Below are positions 1 through 7,711 of a stretch of DNA of 64,000 bases, in pieces. Source of the stretch: Nocardioides mesophilus (GTDB taxonomy: Bacteria; Actinomycetota; Actinomycetes; Propionibacteriales; Nocardioidaceae). The notes below the pieces were generated by a model that had not been told where the DNA came from, ran no database searches, and was given only the letters and a program-made list of their open reading frames with translations. The number at the start of each line of letters is the position of its first letter. The stretch's first letter is position 1. The translations under genes and the position numbers were made by a program. The stretch covers positions 338,501 through 402,500 of the forward strand of contig NZ_CP060713.1 in NCBI RefSeq assembly GCF_014395785.1. The letters run 5' to 3'.

Positions 1-150
1 GACCTGCCGCACTTCGTGTGGGCGATGGAGAGCCTCGTTGCCGGCCAGGTGGTCAACCAGATCCAGGTCGACCCCGAGACCGAGCGGTGGGCCAAGGTGG
101 CCCTGCAGCGGATGCTCGACCTGCCCGCCCGTACCGCCGCCAAGGACTGA
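1..150 (+). CDS. nadA: quinolinate synthase, C-terminal end (partial)
   Basis: The window opens inside this gene; only the last 49 codons and the TGA are present. Quinolinate synthase condenses iminoaspartate with dihydroxyacetone phosphate to give quinolinate in NAD biosynthesis and carries a 4Fe-4S cluster. The visible tail, with a LVAGQVVNQIQVD segment followed by an ETERWAKVAL helix and RML, matches the usual NadA C-terminus as I recall it, where a hydrophobic helix is followed by VVNxIxVD. The cluster cysteines lie outside the window, so the call rests on the tail alone. Confidence 0.7.
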   Translation, partial: DLPHFVWAMESLVAGQVVNQIQVDPETERWAKVALQRMLDLPARTAAKD

Positions 151-181
151 CCCCCACCCCGCACCCCACCCCATCCCCTTG

Positions 182-351
182 TGCCGAGTCGGCGCATCTG
201 CAGCCTTCCCACCCGTCGAGTCGGCGCAACTGCAGCCCTCCCGTCCCGGATCGGCACGTTGAGCGCTGCAGATGCGCCGACTCGGCACTGTCTGGCGCTG
301 CAGATGCGCCGACTCGGCACTGTCTGGCGCTGCAGATGCGCCGACTCGGCA
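182..351. repeat. 22-bp intergenic repeat: three tandem copies plus two inverted copies
   Basis: The unit CTGCAGATGCGCCGACTCGGCA occurs perfectly at 266-287, 298-319 and 330-351, giving an exact 32-bp period. The reverse complement is perfect at 182-203, and a degenerate reverse copy lies at 217-235. Each unit holds a CTGCAG palindrome and a near-palindrome GCCGACTCGGC. The copies in opposite orientation could pair into a large hairpin between the convergent nadA and pspAB genes, so the array may end transcription, or it may be a dispersed repeat or protein-binding site. Confidence 0.85.
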
Positions 352-356
352 GGGGG

Positions 357-923
357 TCAGAGGCCGGGGGCGCCCCAGACCGGCATCCAGCGCTGCAGGT
401 CCGGCTCGATGTGCAGGTCGGTCTTGACCAGGTCGCGCACCTGCAGCTCCAGCAGGTTGTTGCGGGTCCGGCCGTCGGACTTCGGGGCGAACGGGTAGAA
501 CGTCCCCTGCTTGTACAGGTACACCAGCGCCAGCGAGCGGCCCGACGGGTCCCGGAACGAGATCAGCGAGCACAGCAACGACGGCCCGAAGCCCTGCGCC
601 TCGAGCGCGGTGTTGACCGCGTGCAGGTCGGTGACCAGCGCGGACGGATCCTCCTGGCGCGAGACCAGCCACGTGAAGCCGTAGTCGTCCACGTGCCGCT
701 CGAGATCGGGGTCCTCGTCGTTGTCGAGGACCGCGACGATCTCGGACTCCGCCGCGGCGAAGGCCGGTCCTTCGGCCTGCCGGAAGCAGACCGCGCCCGA
801 CCCGGTCGGCACGAAGTTGGCGGCCGTCTGCAGCGTGATCGCGGCGGTCGGCAGCGCGAACAGGTCGTCGAGGTTGTTGCGGGTCGGCTTCCGCCGTCCC
901 ATCAACGCGTCCAGGATCTTCAT
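357..923 (-). CDS. pspAB: PspA-associated protein PspAB
   Basis: This 188-residue protein begins MKILDALMGRRKPT and has no signal peptide or membrane segment. The N-terminal motif, a later FAAAESEIVAV region and the aromatic C-terminal tail match the PspAB family, which accompanies htpX and the PspA/PspAA pair in actinobacterial envelope-stress loci. It is the last gene of the leftward cluster pspA-pspAA-htpX-pspAB. A GGAG just before the ATG serves as ribosome-binding site. Its biochemical role is not known; the family call rests on recognition of sequence and context. Confidence 0.75.
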   Translation of the reverse strand: MKILDALMGRRKPTRNNLDDLFALPTAAITLQTAANFVPTGSGAVCFRQAEGPAFAAAESEIVAVLDNDEDPDLERHVDDYGFTWLVSRQEDPSALVTDLHAVNTALEAQGFGPSLLCSLISFRDPSGRSLALVYLYKQGTFYPFAPKSDGRTRNNLLELQVRDLVKTDLHIEPDLQRWMPVWGAPGL

Positions 924-951
924 CGCTCCCCCACCCCGCGAAGGACGAGCA

Positions 952-998
952 GCGCAGCGGGCACGGGCGACCCCAGTGGCGCAGCGAGCACGGGCGTC
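952..998. repeat. imperfect 20-bp direct repeat
   Basis: GCGCAGCGGGCACGGGCGAC at 952-971 recurs as GCGCAGCGAGCACGGGCGTC at 979-998, 27 bp apart with two mismatches. It fills the short gap between pspAB and htpX and runs into the htpX stop codon. It may be a simple duplication; no function is evident. Confidence 0.5.
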
Positions 999-1950
999 AC
1001 AGGCCCAGGCCCGGCTGGGTGGGGAAGCCGCCGTCCATCGGCCGGCCGAGCTCGGCCGCGATCTTCGCCAGCTGCTCGAGCCGCTGCTCCAGCGACGGGT
1101 GCGTCGAGGTGAGGGTGTTGAAGGACGCGCCGCTGATCGCCGGGGCGATGAAGAACGCGTTCATCGACTGCGAGGCCCGCAGGTCGCGGTTCGGGATCCG
1201 GGCGATCTCGCCGGTGATCTTGGTCAGTGCGCTGGCCAGCGCGCTCGGCTTGCCGGTCAGGAAGGCACCGGACCGGTCGGCGCACAGCTCGCGGTAGCGC
1301 GAGAGCAGCCGGGTCAGCACGAACGAGATCGCGTAGGTGACCATGCTGACCACCAGGATGATCAGCCACGCTGGAGCCCCGTTGTTGTCGCTGCGCCGGT
1401 TGCCGCCGAAGATCGCGCCGTACTGCGCACCGCGCGTGGCCATCGCCGCGACGATTCCCGCCGACGAGGCCATCGTCATCACCAGCACGTCGCGGTGCGC
1501 CACGTGCGAGAGCTCGTGGGCGAGGACTGCCTCGACCTCCTCGGCGCTCAGCCGGTCGAGGAGGCCGGTGGTCACGCAGACCACGGCCCGGCTCGGGGAG
1601 CGTCCGGTGGCGAACGCGTTGGGCAGGTCGGTGTAGCTGATCGCCACCCGCGGCTTCGGCATGTCGGCGAGCGCGCAGAGCCGGTCGATGACCCCGTGCA
1701 GCTCCGGCGCCTCCTCCGGACTGACCTCGCGGGCCCGCATCGCCTTCATCGCCAGCGTGTCGGACTTGTACCACTGGAACCACACCACCCCGAGTCCCAC
1801 GACGCCGATCACCAGCGCCAGGCCCCCGTTGTTGCCGGAGAGCGCGATCAGGATCGCGATGAACCCCACGAAGATGGCCCCGATGAGGAACATCACCAGC
1901 GTCATCCGGGCGGTGAGGCCGGTGTCCTTGAGGAAGCGGGTACGTGCCAC
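997..1950 (-). CDS. htpX: membrane-bound zinc metalloprotease HtpX (M48)
   Basis: This M48 protease degrades damaged membrane proteins on the cytoplasmic face of the membrane. Two hydrophobic segments lie near residues 16-37 and 42-60. The zinc motif HELSH is at 145-149, followed by further hydrophobic stretches and a downstream RELCAD segment carrying the third zinc ligand. I chose the GTG at 1950, preceded by AGGAG; it gives the usual N-terminus and a 22-nt gap after pspAA, whereas the longer ATG frame would overlap pspAA by 38 nt. The length of 317 residues is somewhat above the E. coli protein. It lies between pspAA and pspAB in one leftward operon. Confidence 0.9.
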   Translation of the reverse strand: MARTRFLKDTGLTARMTLVMFLIGAIFVGFIAILIALSGNNGGLALVIGVVGLGVVWFQWYKSDTLAMKAMRAREVSPEEAPELHGVIDRLCALADMPKPRVAISYTDLPNAFATGRSPSRAVVCVTTGLLDRLSAEEVEAVLAHELSHVAHRDVLVMTMASSAGIVAAMATRGAQYGAIFGGNRRSDNNGAPAWLIILVVSMVTYAISFVLTRLLSRYRELCADRSGAFLTGKPSALASALTKITGEIARIPNRDLRASQSMNAFFIAPAISGASFNTLTSTHPSLEQRLEQLAKIAAELGRPMDGGFPTQPGLGL

Positions 1951-1972
1951 GGTTGCAGCTCCTGACCGGCAG

Positions 1973-2251
1973 TCAGCCGGGGATGAGGCCGTCGTCGCTG
2001 AGCAACGCACGCACCTCGTCGAGGGTGGCGTCGGACGGCGGCAGGATGAGGTCGGAGTCCTCGAGGCTGTCGTCGGCCAGCGGTGAGCCGGCCGAGCGTA
2101 CGGCGGTCAGCAGCGCCGCCAGCGCCTCCGTGAACGTGGCCTCGTCGCCGGACTCGACCGCGTTTTCAAGCTTCTCGTCGAGGGCGTTCAGGCCGTCGAG
2201 CTCGGAGTCGGCGATCTCGCGCTGCCCCTCGCCCAGGATCCGGATGATCAT
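1973..2251 (-). CDS. pspAA: PspA-associated protein PspAA
   Basis: This 92-residue acidic protein begins MIIRILGEGQ, the hallmark of the PspAA domain, which is found next to PspA in actinobacteria and archaea. It has no cysteine pair, signal or membrane segment. The ATG overlaps the pspA stop by four bases (2248-2251), so the two genes are probably translationally coupled. PspAA is thought to be a partner of PspA in the membrane-stress response; the molecular role is unsettled. Confidence 0.85.
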   Translation of the reverse strand: MIIRILGEGQREIADSELDGLNALDEKLENAVESGDEATFTEALAALLTAVRSAGSPLADDSLEDSDLILPPSDATLDEVRALLSDDGLIPG

Positions 2252-3036
2252 GCCTGGCCCTCCTGCTTCTGCTGCTCGCCCTGCTGGGCGGTGAGCTCGG
2301 CCTGCGGCGTGCTGTCGCCGGCCTCGATGCTCTGCGGGGCGGACTTGGCCTTCAGCGCGGCCAGCTCGCTCTCCACGTCGGACTGCGAGGACATCGCCTC
2401 GAGCTCGCGGGCGATGTCGTCGCCGCGGTTGATCGAGCTGGCGTCGTCGAGCGCGCCGGAGGCGATCAGCTCGTCGATCGCACCGGCCCGGGCCTGCATC
2501 TGGGCGGTCTTGTCCTCGGCACGCTGCACGGCGAGGCCGACGTCGCCCATCTCCTCGGAGATGCCGGAGAACGCCTCGTTGATCCGGGTCTGCGCCTCGG
2601 CGGCCGTGTAGGTGGCCTTGATCGTCTCCTTGCGGGTGCGGAACGACTCGACCTTCGCCTGCAGGCGCTGGGAGGCCAGCGTGAGCTTCTCCTCCTCGCC
2701 CTGGAGCTGCGCCTGCTGCGCGGCGAGGTCGCCGACCTGCGCGGTGATCGCGGACTTGCGGGTGAGCGCCTCGCGGGCAAGGTCCTCACGGCCCATCGCC
2801 AGCGCCTTCTGGGCCTGGTCGGTGAGCTTGTTCTCCTGCTGGCGCAGCTGGGCGACCTGGAGCTCGACCCGCTTGCGGCTGGTGGCGACGTCCGCGACGC
2901 CCCGACGCACCTTGGCGAGGAGCTCGACCTGACGCTGGTAGCTGTAGTCGAGCGTCTCGCGAGGGTCCTCGGCCCGGTCGAGCGCCGTGCTGGCCTTGGA
3001 CCTGAAGATCAGGCTGATGCGCTTCATGAGGCTCAT
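2248..3036 (-). CDS. pspA: PspA/IM30 family membrane-stress protein
   Basis: PspA proteins are ESCRT-III-like coiled-coil proteins that bind and stabilise stressed cytoplasmic membranes. This 262-residue copy begins with the amphipathic helix MSLMKRISLIFRSKASTALD, followed by EDPRETLDYSYQRQ and a long charged coiled coil to about residue 180. The Gln/Glu-rich tail after about residue 230 is low in complexity. It is the first gene of the leftward psp operon, with its promoter in the 180-bp divergent region before the DUF3043 gene. There is no adjacent clgR or pspF-type regulator. Confidence 0.92.
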   Translation of the reverse strand: MSLMKRISLIFRSKASTALDRAEDPRETLDYSYQRQVELLAKVRRGVADVATSRKRVELQVAQLRQQENKLTDQAQKALAMGREDLAREALTRKSAITAQVGDLAAQQAQLQGEEEKLTLASQRLQAKVESFRTRKETIKATYTAAEAQTRINEAFSGISEEMGDVGLAVQRAEDKTAQMQARAGAIDELIASGALDDASSINRGDDIARELEAMSSQSDVESELAALKAKSAPQSIEAGDSTPQAELTAQQGEQQKQEGQA

Positions 3037-3096
3037 GTCGGGCGGGACCCCCTCGTTCCTTGTCTCGGCAGGTAGATGTGACGGATCGTCCTCACC

Positions 3097-3135
3097 ACCC
3101 TACGGTCAGAACGGGCGGCGCGGGGAGAAGGTTCC
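3097..3135 (-). promoter_or_regulatory. candidate pspA promoters (ECF-like and TANNNT)
   Basis: Reading leftward, GGAACC (3135-3130), a 17-nt spacer and GTT (3112-3110) resemble the actinobacterial extracytoplasmic-function sigma consensus used by SigE-type factors. A separate TAGGGT at 3102-3097 could be a housekeeping -10. Either would give a leader of roughly 60-70 nt before the pspA ATG. Both assignments are by eye. Confidence 0.4.
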
Positions 3136-3216
3136 GGTCGGTAGGCTGTCCTCATCCCGGTGCCCGTCACCACGACGTACGGCGCCGACCGCCCCGCCCG
3201 ACCGGAGAGACCAGCG

Positions 3217-3786
3217 TTGTTCCGTCGCACGAAGTCCGAGCCCGTCACCACCACCGCCACCGTGTCGCGGGAGGCCGGCAAGGGCCGACCCACCCCCTCC
3301 CGCAAGGAGGCGGAGGCCGCCGCACGCGAGCGTGCCAAGGCCGGCCGCGACAAGAAGTCGGCCGCCAAGCTGACCCGTGAGCAGCGCAGCAAGCAGAACG
3401 CGAAGACGCGTGAGGGGCTGCGCAGCGGCGACGAGCGCTACCTGCCGGCCCGTGACCAGGGCAAGGTGAAGAGGTTCGTCCGCGACTTCATCGACTCCCG
3501 GCTCTGCATGGCCGAGTTCCTGCTGCCGCTGCTGATCGTGGTGATGGTCAGCCAGAGCTTCGCGCCGTCGTTCGCCAACGGGCTCTGGAGCGCCACCATC
3601 CTGCTGGTCGCCCTGGACACGATCCTGCTGGTCTGGCGGCTCAAGCGCGAGCTCAAGCGACGCTTCCCCGACGAGTCGCACAAGGGCACCACGTCCTACG
3701 CGCTGCTGCGCTCTCTCCAGCTGCGCTTCCTGCGGCTGCCGAAGTCGAAGGTCAAGCTCGGCCAGAAGCTGCCCGAGCGCTACTGA
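3217..3786 (+). CDS. DUF3043 domain membrane protein
   Basis: This 189-residue actinobacterial protein has a highly charged Lys/Arg-rich N-terminal half (to about residue 90) and two membrane segments, one in AEFLLPLLIVVMVSQSF and one in ATILLVALDTILLVWRL, followed by a basic tail. I start it at the TTG at 3217, because GGAGAGA lies 8 nt upstream and the product then begins LFRRTKSEP, the usual family N-terminus. A longer GTG start at 3160 is possible. TAGGCT at 3142-3147 is a likely -10. The function of DUF3043 is unknown. Confidence 0.85.
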   Translation: MFRRTKSEPVTTTATVSREAGKGRPTPSRKEAEAAARERAKAGRDKKSAAKLTREQRSKQNAKTREGLRSGDERYLPARDQGKVKRFVRDFIDSRLCMAEFLLPLLIVVMVSQSFAPSFANGLWSATILLVALDTILLVWRLKRELKRRFPDESHKGTTSYALLRSLQLRFLRLPKSKVKLGQKLPERY

Positions 3787-3806
3787 CCCACCGCCCCGGC
3801 GGTACG

Positions 3807-3823
3807 GCGGCCGGCTCGGCCGC
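3807..3823. terminator. GC-rich hairpin between convergent genes
   Basis: GCGGCCG and CGGCCGC flank a 3-nt loop, in the 78-bp gap between the DUF3043 gene and the leftward thiamine-binding protein gene. There is no T run, so termination in either direction is only plausible. Confidence 0.35.
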
Positions 3824-3864
3824 CCGGGTCCGGGCGCCGGCCGGGGCCCGGTGGCTCAGCCGGC

Positions 3865-4173
3865 TCAGTCGTCGCCGGGGGCGAGCAGCCGGTCGACCCG
3901 CTCCACCTTGGCGCGCAGCTGGCCGGTGTGGCCGGGCCGGATGTCGGCCTTGAGCACCAGGCCGACCCGCGGGGAGACCGCGGCGACGACGTCGACGGCC
4001 TGCTTGACCACGGCCATCACCTCGTCCCACTCCCCCTCGACGTTGGTGAACATCGCGTTGGTCTCGCACGGCAGGCCGGAGGCGCGCACGACCCGGACCG
4101 CCTCCGCGACGGCCTCGCTGACACCACCGGTGTCGTCGCCGCTGACGGGGCTGATGCTGAAGGCTACGAGCAT
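3865..4173 (-). CDS. MTH1187/YkoF-type thiamine-binding protein (DUF77)
   Basis: This 102-residue protein begins MLVAFSISPVSG and shows the compact alternating fold pattern of the MTH1187/YqgV family, including an N-terminal beta strand, a helix with AVAEAVRVVRASGL, and a TNVEGEWDEVMAVVKQAVD segment. Family members bind thiamine-like ligands, but most are uncharacterised. The ATG at 4173 follows TACGGT by 6 nt, indicating a leaderless start; the longer frame running to 4611 is antisense to the aldo/keto reductase and was not used. Confidence 0.8.
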   Translation of the reverse strand: MLVAFSISPVSGDDTGGVSEAVAEAVRVVRASGLPCETNAMFTNVEGEWDEVMAVVKQAVDVVAAVSPRVGLVLKADIRPGHTGQLRAKVERVDRLLAPGDD

Positions 4174-4179
4174 GGGGCC

Positions 4180-4185
4180 ACCGTA
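4180..4185 (-). promoter_or_regulatory. -10 box TACGGT, leaderless start of DUF77 gene
   Basis: Read leftward, TACGGT ends 6 nt before the ATG at 4173, so transcription would begin at or next to the start codon. Confidence 0.5.
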
Positions 4186-4301
4186 GTCATCGACAGCCGT
4201 CGAGCCGCCCCGGGCCCAGCAGCCGGCCCACCACCCGGCACCCCCGGCCGCCGGCCCGGCACTGTGCGGCGGCCCACGGCGTACCGACCACCGCGGCTGG
4301 G

Positions 4302-4307
4302 TAGGTT
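4302..4307 (+). promoter_or_regulatory. -10 box TAGGTT, leaderless start of aldo/keto reductase
   Basis: TAGGTT is followed by exactly 7 nt and then the ATG at 4315; no ribosome-binding site is present. Confidence 0.55.
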
Positions 4308-4314
4308 CCGAACC

Positions 4315-5322
4315 ATGGATATTCGCAACCTCGGTAAGAGCGGTCTCAAGGTCTCCGAGATCGCCTACGGCAACTGGCTCACCCACGGTTCCCAGGTCGA
4401 GGAGGACGCCGCGCTGGCCTGCGTCCGCCAGGCACTGGAGGAGGGCATCACCACCTTCGACACCGCCGACGTCTACGCGAACACCCGCGCGGAGACCGTC
4501 CTCGGCAAGGCGCTCCAGGGCGAGCGCCGCGAGAGCCTGGAGATCTTCACCAAGGTCTACTGGCCCACCGGCCCCGGCAAGCACAACGACTCGGGCCTCT
4601 CGCGCAAGCACATCATGGAGTCAATCAACGGCTCCCTGCAGCGGCTCGGCACCGACTACGTCGACCTCTACCAGGCCCACCGGTTCGACTACGAGACCCC
4701 GCTCGAGGAGACGATGGAGGCCTTCGCCGACGTCGTGCACTCGGGCAAGGCGCACTACATCGGCGTCTCGGAGTGGCGGGCCGAGGAGATCCGTCGCGGC
4801 CACGCGCTGGCCCGCGAGCTGCGGATCCCGTTCGTCTCCAACCAGCCGCAGTACAACATGCTCTGGCGGGTCATCGAGGCCGAGGTCGTCCCCACCTCCG
4901 AGGAGCTCGGGATGGGCCAGGTCGTCTGGTCGCCGATCGCCCAGGGCGTGCTCACCGGCAAGTACAAGCCGGGCGAGCCGCACCCGGCCGGCTCCCGGGC
5001 CACCGACGAGAAGGGCGGCGCCGACATGGTGTCGCGCTGGCTCGACGACGACATCCTCACCCGGGTGCAGAACCTGCGCCCGTTCGCCGACGAGGCGGGG
5101 CTGAGCCTGGCCCAGCTCGCGGTCGCCTGGACGCTGCAGAACCCGAACGTCTCCGCCGCGATCATCGGCGCCTCGCGCCCCGAGCAGGTGACCGAGAACG
5201 TCAAGGCCGCCGGCGTGAAGCTCGAGGACGACCTGCTGAAGAAGATCGACGAGGTCCTCGGCGACGCCGTCGAGCGGGACGCCGCCAAGACGCAGTCCCC
5301 CGAGAAGCGCCCGGTCCGCTGA
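4315..5322 (+). CDS. aldo/keto reductase (Kv-beta-like)
   Basis: This 335-residue NADPH-dependent oxidoreductase belongs to the branch that includes potassium-channel beta subunits and E. coli YghZ. The catalytic tetrad is visible: Asp49 and Tyr54 in FDTADVYAN, Lys80 in IFTKVYW and His in YQAHRFD. The C-terminal NADP-binding segment reads GASRPEQVTENVKA. The ATG at 4315 is set by a -10 box 7 nt upstream; the longer frame from 3928 has no support. The physiological substrate cannot be read from the sequence. Confidence 0.92.
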   Translation: MDIRNLGKSGLKVSEIAYGNWLTHGSQVEEDAALACVRQALEEGITTFDTADVYANTRAETVLGKALQGERRESLEIFTKVYWPTGPGKHNDSGLSRKHIMESINGSLQRLGTDYVDLYQAHRFDYETPLEETMEAFADVVHSGKAHYIGVSEWRAEEIRRGHALARELRIPFVSNQPQYNMLWRVIEAEVVPTSEELGMGQVVWSPIAQGVLTGKYKPGEPHPAGSRATDEKGGADMVSRWLDDDILTRVQNLRPFADEAGLSLAQLAVAWTLQNPNVSAAIIGASRPEQVTENVKAAGVKLEDDLLKKIDEVLGDAVERDAAKTQSPEKRPVR

Positions 5323-5347
5323 CCGGTGGGCCGGTGGCCCCGCGTGC

Positions 5348-5608
5348 CTACTGGGCCGCGTGCAGGCTCATCGGCCCATAGACCTGCCGGTCGCCCTCGA
5401 AGAGCGTGACCTGGTCGACCCCGTCGTCGGCCAGGTCGCGCCAGACCTCGCCCACCCAGGTCTCGGCGTCGCTCTGCGAGGGGAAGCTCGGCGAGCCCTC
5501 GGAGCTTGTGACCTCGGTCCCCGCGGCGTCCTCCAGCCGCCAGCGCCAGGCGCTGGAAGAGGTGGTCTCGCCCGCGGCGAACGGCGACGGTTCCAGGGAG
5601 TTCGTCAT
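5348..5608 (-). CDS. small conserved actinobacterial protein, function unknown
   Basis: This 86-residue acidic protein, starting MTNSLEPSPFAAGE, has a WRWRLEDAAG strand, an FPSQSDAETWVGEVWRDLAD helix and a short hydrophobic C-terminal strand ending QVYGPMSLHAAQ. It has no signal peptide, membrane segment or metal motif. Its start follows TAGTCT by 6 nt, a leaderless arrangement. I recognise it only as a small protein common in this group of bacteria and cannot give a function. Confidence 0.65.
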   Translation of the reverse strand: MTNSLEPSPFAAGETTSSSAWRWRLEDAAGTEVTSSEGSPSFPSQSDAETWVGEVWRDLADDGVDQVTLFEGDRQVYGPMSLHAAQ

Positions 5609-5614
5609 GGGGCG

Positions 5615-5620
5615 AGACTA
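5615..5620 (-). promoter_or_regulatory. -10 box TAGTCT, leaderless start
   Basis: TAGTCT, read leftward, is followed by 6 nt and the ATG at 5608. Confidence 0.45.
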
Positions 5621-5679
5621 ACGCCGCCCGCCGACTCCCGGCTTTGACGCCGGCGCCGGGCTCGGGGAGGCTCGTTGCC

Positions 5680-6432
5680 ATGGCCGCCCGCTCCCGTACG
5701 TCGTCCCGGATCATCGCCGCGCTCCTCGCCGTCCTGCTGGTGCTCCTCGCCGCGGCCGCCGCCCTGTCCGCGGGGTCCACCGCCGCGAACGCCCAGGAGG
5801 GCTACCGCTACTGGAACTACGCCCACATCGGTCCGGACGGCTGGACGCTCGCCGGCACCGGCCCGGCCGACTACCTCCCCAAGGACGGCGCCGTCGAGGG
5901 CTGGCGGTTCGGGACGTCGACGGCGGCGCGGGGCATCTACCCGCGCGCCGACCTGCACGCGGTCAACTTCGACACGGTGTGCGGCGGGGAGAAGGCGGCG
6001 ACCGGCGAGAAGCGCGTCGCGGTGCTGATCGACTTCGGCACCGAGGCGGACGCCCCGAAGGACGTAGCGGTGCCCGACCCCCGCGCCGAGTGCGTGGTGG
6101 TCCCCGGCGACGCCGACGGCCTGGAGGTGCTGCAGGAGGTGGTGCAGGTGCGCAGCGAGGGCGGGCTGATGTGCGGGTTGGACGGCTACCCGGCCACCGG
6201 CTGCGGCGACCCGGTGGCGAAGGCCGCGCCGCCCGCCACCGAGCCGACGGTCGCGTTCGCGCTGCCGGGCGGCTCCCCGTCGCCCAGCGCCGGCGACACC
6301 GGGGACACCGGCACCGCGTCGGAGTCCCAGCAGTCCGACGGCGGGCTCGGCTGGCCGGTGGTGGTCGGCGTGCTGGTGGTGCTGGCCGCTGCCGCGCTCG
6401 CGGTGCCGCTGCTGCGTCGCCGCCGCGGCTGA
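5680..6432 (+). CDS. secreted, membrane-anchored SCO2322-like protein
   Basis: The 250-residue product has a signal peptide (residues about 1-40, with a long Ala/Leu/Val core ending near AANAQ), an extracytoplasmic domain opening EGYRYWNYAHIG, a Ser/Gly/Thr-rich linker near residue 205, and a C-terminal membrane anchor followed by RRRRG. This is the layout of the SCO2322 family, often found near ECF-type vitamin transporters, though none is seen here. The ATG at 5680 follows GGGAGG by 9 nt. Conserved Cys residues in VCGGE, AECVVVPG and CGLDGYPATGCGD may form disulfides. Function unknown. Confidence 0.75.
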   Translation: MAARSRTSSRIIAALLAVLLVLLAAAAALSAGSTAANAQEGYRYWNYAHIGPDGWTLAGTGPADYLPKDGAVEGWRFGTSTAARGIYPRADLHAVNFDTVCGGEKAATGEKRVAVLIDFGTEADAPKDVAVPDPRAECVVVPGDADGLEVLQEVVQVRSEGGLMCGLDGYPATGCGDPVAKAAPPATEPTVAFALPGGSPSPSAGDTGDTGTASESQQSDGGLGWPVVVGVLVVLAAAALAVPLLRRRRG

Positions 6433-6468
6433 GCCGACCGACGGACTCCGCGGCCGACCGGACCGCCC

Positions 6469-7590
6469 TCAGTCCTCCCGGACCGCGGGGGTCACGAACG
6501 GCGGCCGGGTCACGGTGAACACCTCGGGGCGCCCGCGCACGTCCACCGACACCTCGGCGCCGTCGGTGACCTGCGCTGCGATCAGCGCCAGCCCGACGCC
6601 CTTGCGCAAGGTCGGCGAGAACGTCCCGGACGTGACCAGCCCGAGCGGTACGTCGCGGGTCAGCAGCACCCGCATCCCCGGCCGCGGGATCCCCCGGCCG
6701 GTGGCCACCAGCCCGCGGAGCACCCGCTTCGGGCCGGCCTCCTTCTCGGCCAGCAGCACGTCGCGGCCCCAGAACGCGGGCTTGCTCCAGCCGACCGCCC
6801 AGCCCAGCCGGGCCTCGTTCGGTGTGACGTCGAGGCTGATGTCCTGCCCGTGCAGCGGGTAGCCCATCTCGGTGCGGAGCGTGTCGCGGGCGCCCAGGCC
6901 GCACGGCGTGACGCCGTACTCCTGGCCGGCCTCCAGGATGCCGTCCCACAGCGCGACGGCGGCGGCGTTCGGCGCCACCAGCTCGTAGCCCCGCTCGCCG
7001 GTGTAGCCGGTGCGGCAGACCACCACCCGGTGGCCGGCGAAGTCGGCCTCGACGAAGGACATGTAGTCGTGCCCGACGGGCAGGCCGAGGGCGGCCAGCA
7101 CCTCGTCGGAGCGGGTGCCCTGCACGGCCAGCACGCACTTGTCGCGGTGCTCGTCGACCACCTCGACGCCGGCGGGCGCCTCGGCGCGGAGCCGGCGCAC
7201 CACCTCGGCGGTGTTCGCGGCGTTGGGCACCAGGAAGACGTGCTCGTCGGCGTGCAGGTAGGCGATCAGGTCGTCGACGATGCCGCCGCTCGCCGCGTCG
7301 CAGCACAACGTGTACTGCGCGCGGCCGGGCCCGATCCGGCCGAGGTCGTTGCTAAGCGTCGCGTTCACGTACGCCGCGGCGCCCGGGCCGCGCACCGACG
7401 CCTTGCCGAGGTGGCTGACGTCGAAGACGCCGACCGCGTCGCGGACCGCGGCGTGCTCCTTGAGGACGCCGGTGGAGTACTCCAGCGGCATCTCCCAGCC
7501 GCCGAACTCGGCCATCTTCGCGCCGAGCGCGAGATGCCGCTCGTGGAGCGGCGAGGTCGTGAGCGGGCTCGGCGGCGTGGGCTGCTGCAT
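6469..7590 (-). CDS. gcvT: glycine cleavage system aminomethyltransferase (T protein)
   Basis: GcvT transfers the methylene group from the aminomethyl-lipoyl H protein to tetrahydrofolate and releases ammonia. The 373-residue protein has the usual N-terminus, [20 protein letters not shown], the [10 protein letters not shown] and [13 protein letters not shown] segments of the folate-binding core, and a C-terminal barrel with [18 protein letters not shown]. The ATG at 7590 follows TAGGTT by 7 nt, so the longer frame to 7638 is rejected. gcvH and gcvP are not in the window, but the lipoate genes lipA and lipB are nearby. Confidence 0.95.
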   Translation of the reverse strand: MQQPTPPSPLTTSPLHERHLALGAKMAEFGGWEMPLEYSTGVLKEHAAVRDAVGVFDVSHLGKASVRGPGAAAYVNATLSNDLGRIGPGRAQYTLCCDAASGGIVDDLIAYLHADEHVFLVPNAANTAEVVRRLRAEAPAGVEVVDEHRDKCVLAVQGTRSDEVLAALGLPVGHDYMSFVEADFAGHRVVVCRTGYTGERGYELVAPNAAAVALWDGILEAGQEYGVTPCGLGARDTLRTEMGYPLHGQDISLDVTPNEARLGWAVGWSKPAFWGRDVLLAEKEAGPKRVLRGLVATGRGIPRPGMRVLLTRDVPLGLVTSGTFSPTLRKGVGLALIAAQVTDGAEVSVDVRGRPEVFTVTRPPFVTPAVRED

Positions 7591-7597
7591 GGCGCCG

Positions 7598-7603
7598 AAC
7601 CTA
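7598..7603 (-). promoter_or_regulatory. -10 box TAGGTT, leaderless start of gcvT
   Basis: TAGGTT, read leftward, is followed by exactly 7 nt and the ATG at 7590. Confidence 0.55.
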
Positions 7604-7632
7604 CCCCAGCCGGGCTGGCCCGGGACGGCGGC

Positions 7633-7667
7633 TAGCATGCGACCAGACGGGGTAGGACCACCCCGTC
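7633..7667 (+). promoter_or_regulatory. pepA promoter -10 with inverted repeat at the start site
   Basis: TAGCAT at 7633-7638 is a good -10 box. Beginning at the predicted transcription start is a perfect 8-bp inverted repeat, GACGGGGT (7646-7653) and ACCCCGTC (7660-7667) around a 6-nt spacer. It could be a repressor site or a 5' mRNA hairpin; pepA starts 44 nt after it. Confidence 0.4.
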
Positions 7668-7711
7668 ACTGACGTGTCACCGTCCCAGCCGCACCCGACG
7701 AACGGACCTGC

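Noticed and set aside
182-351. CRISPR array suggested by regularly spaced repeats
   Set aside because: The 10-bp sequences between units are identical rather than unique, units occur in both orientations and no cas genes are present.
3787-3864. tRNA or small RNA in GC-rich convergent gaps
   Set aside because: Only simple hairpins were found here and in other gaps; no tRNA arm pattern was seen.
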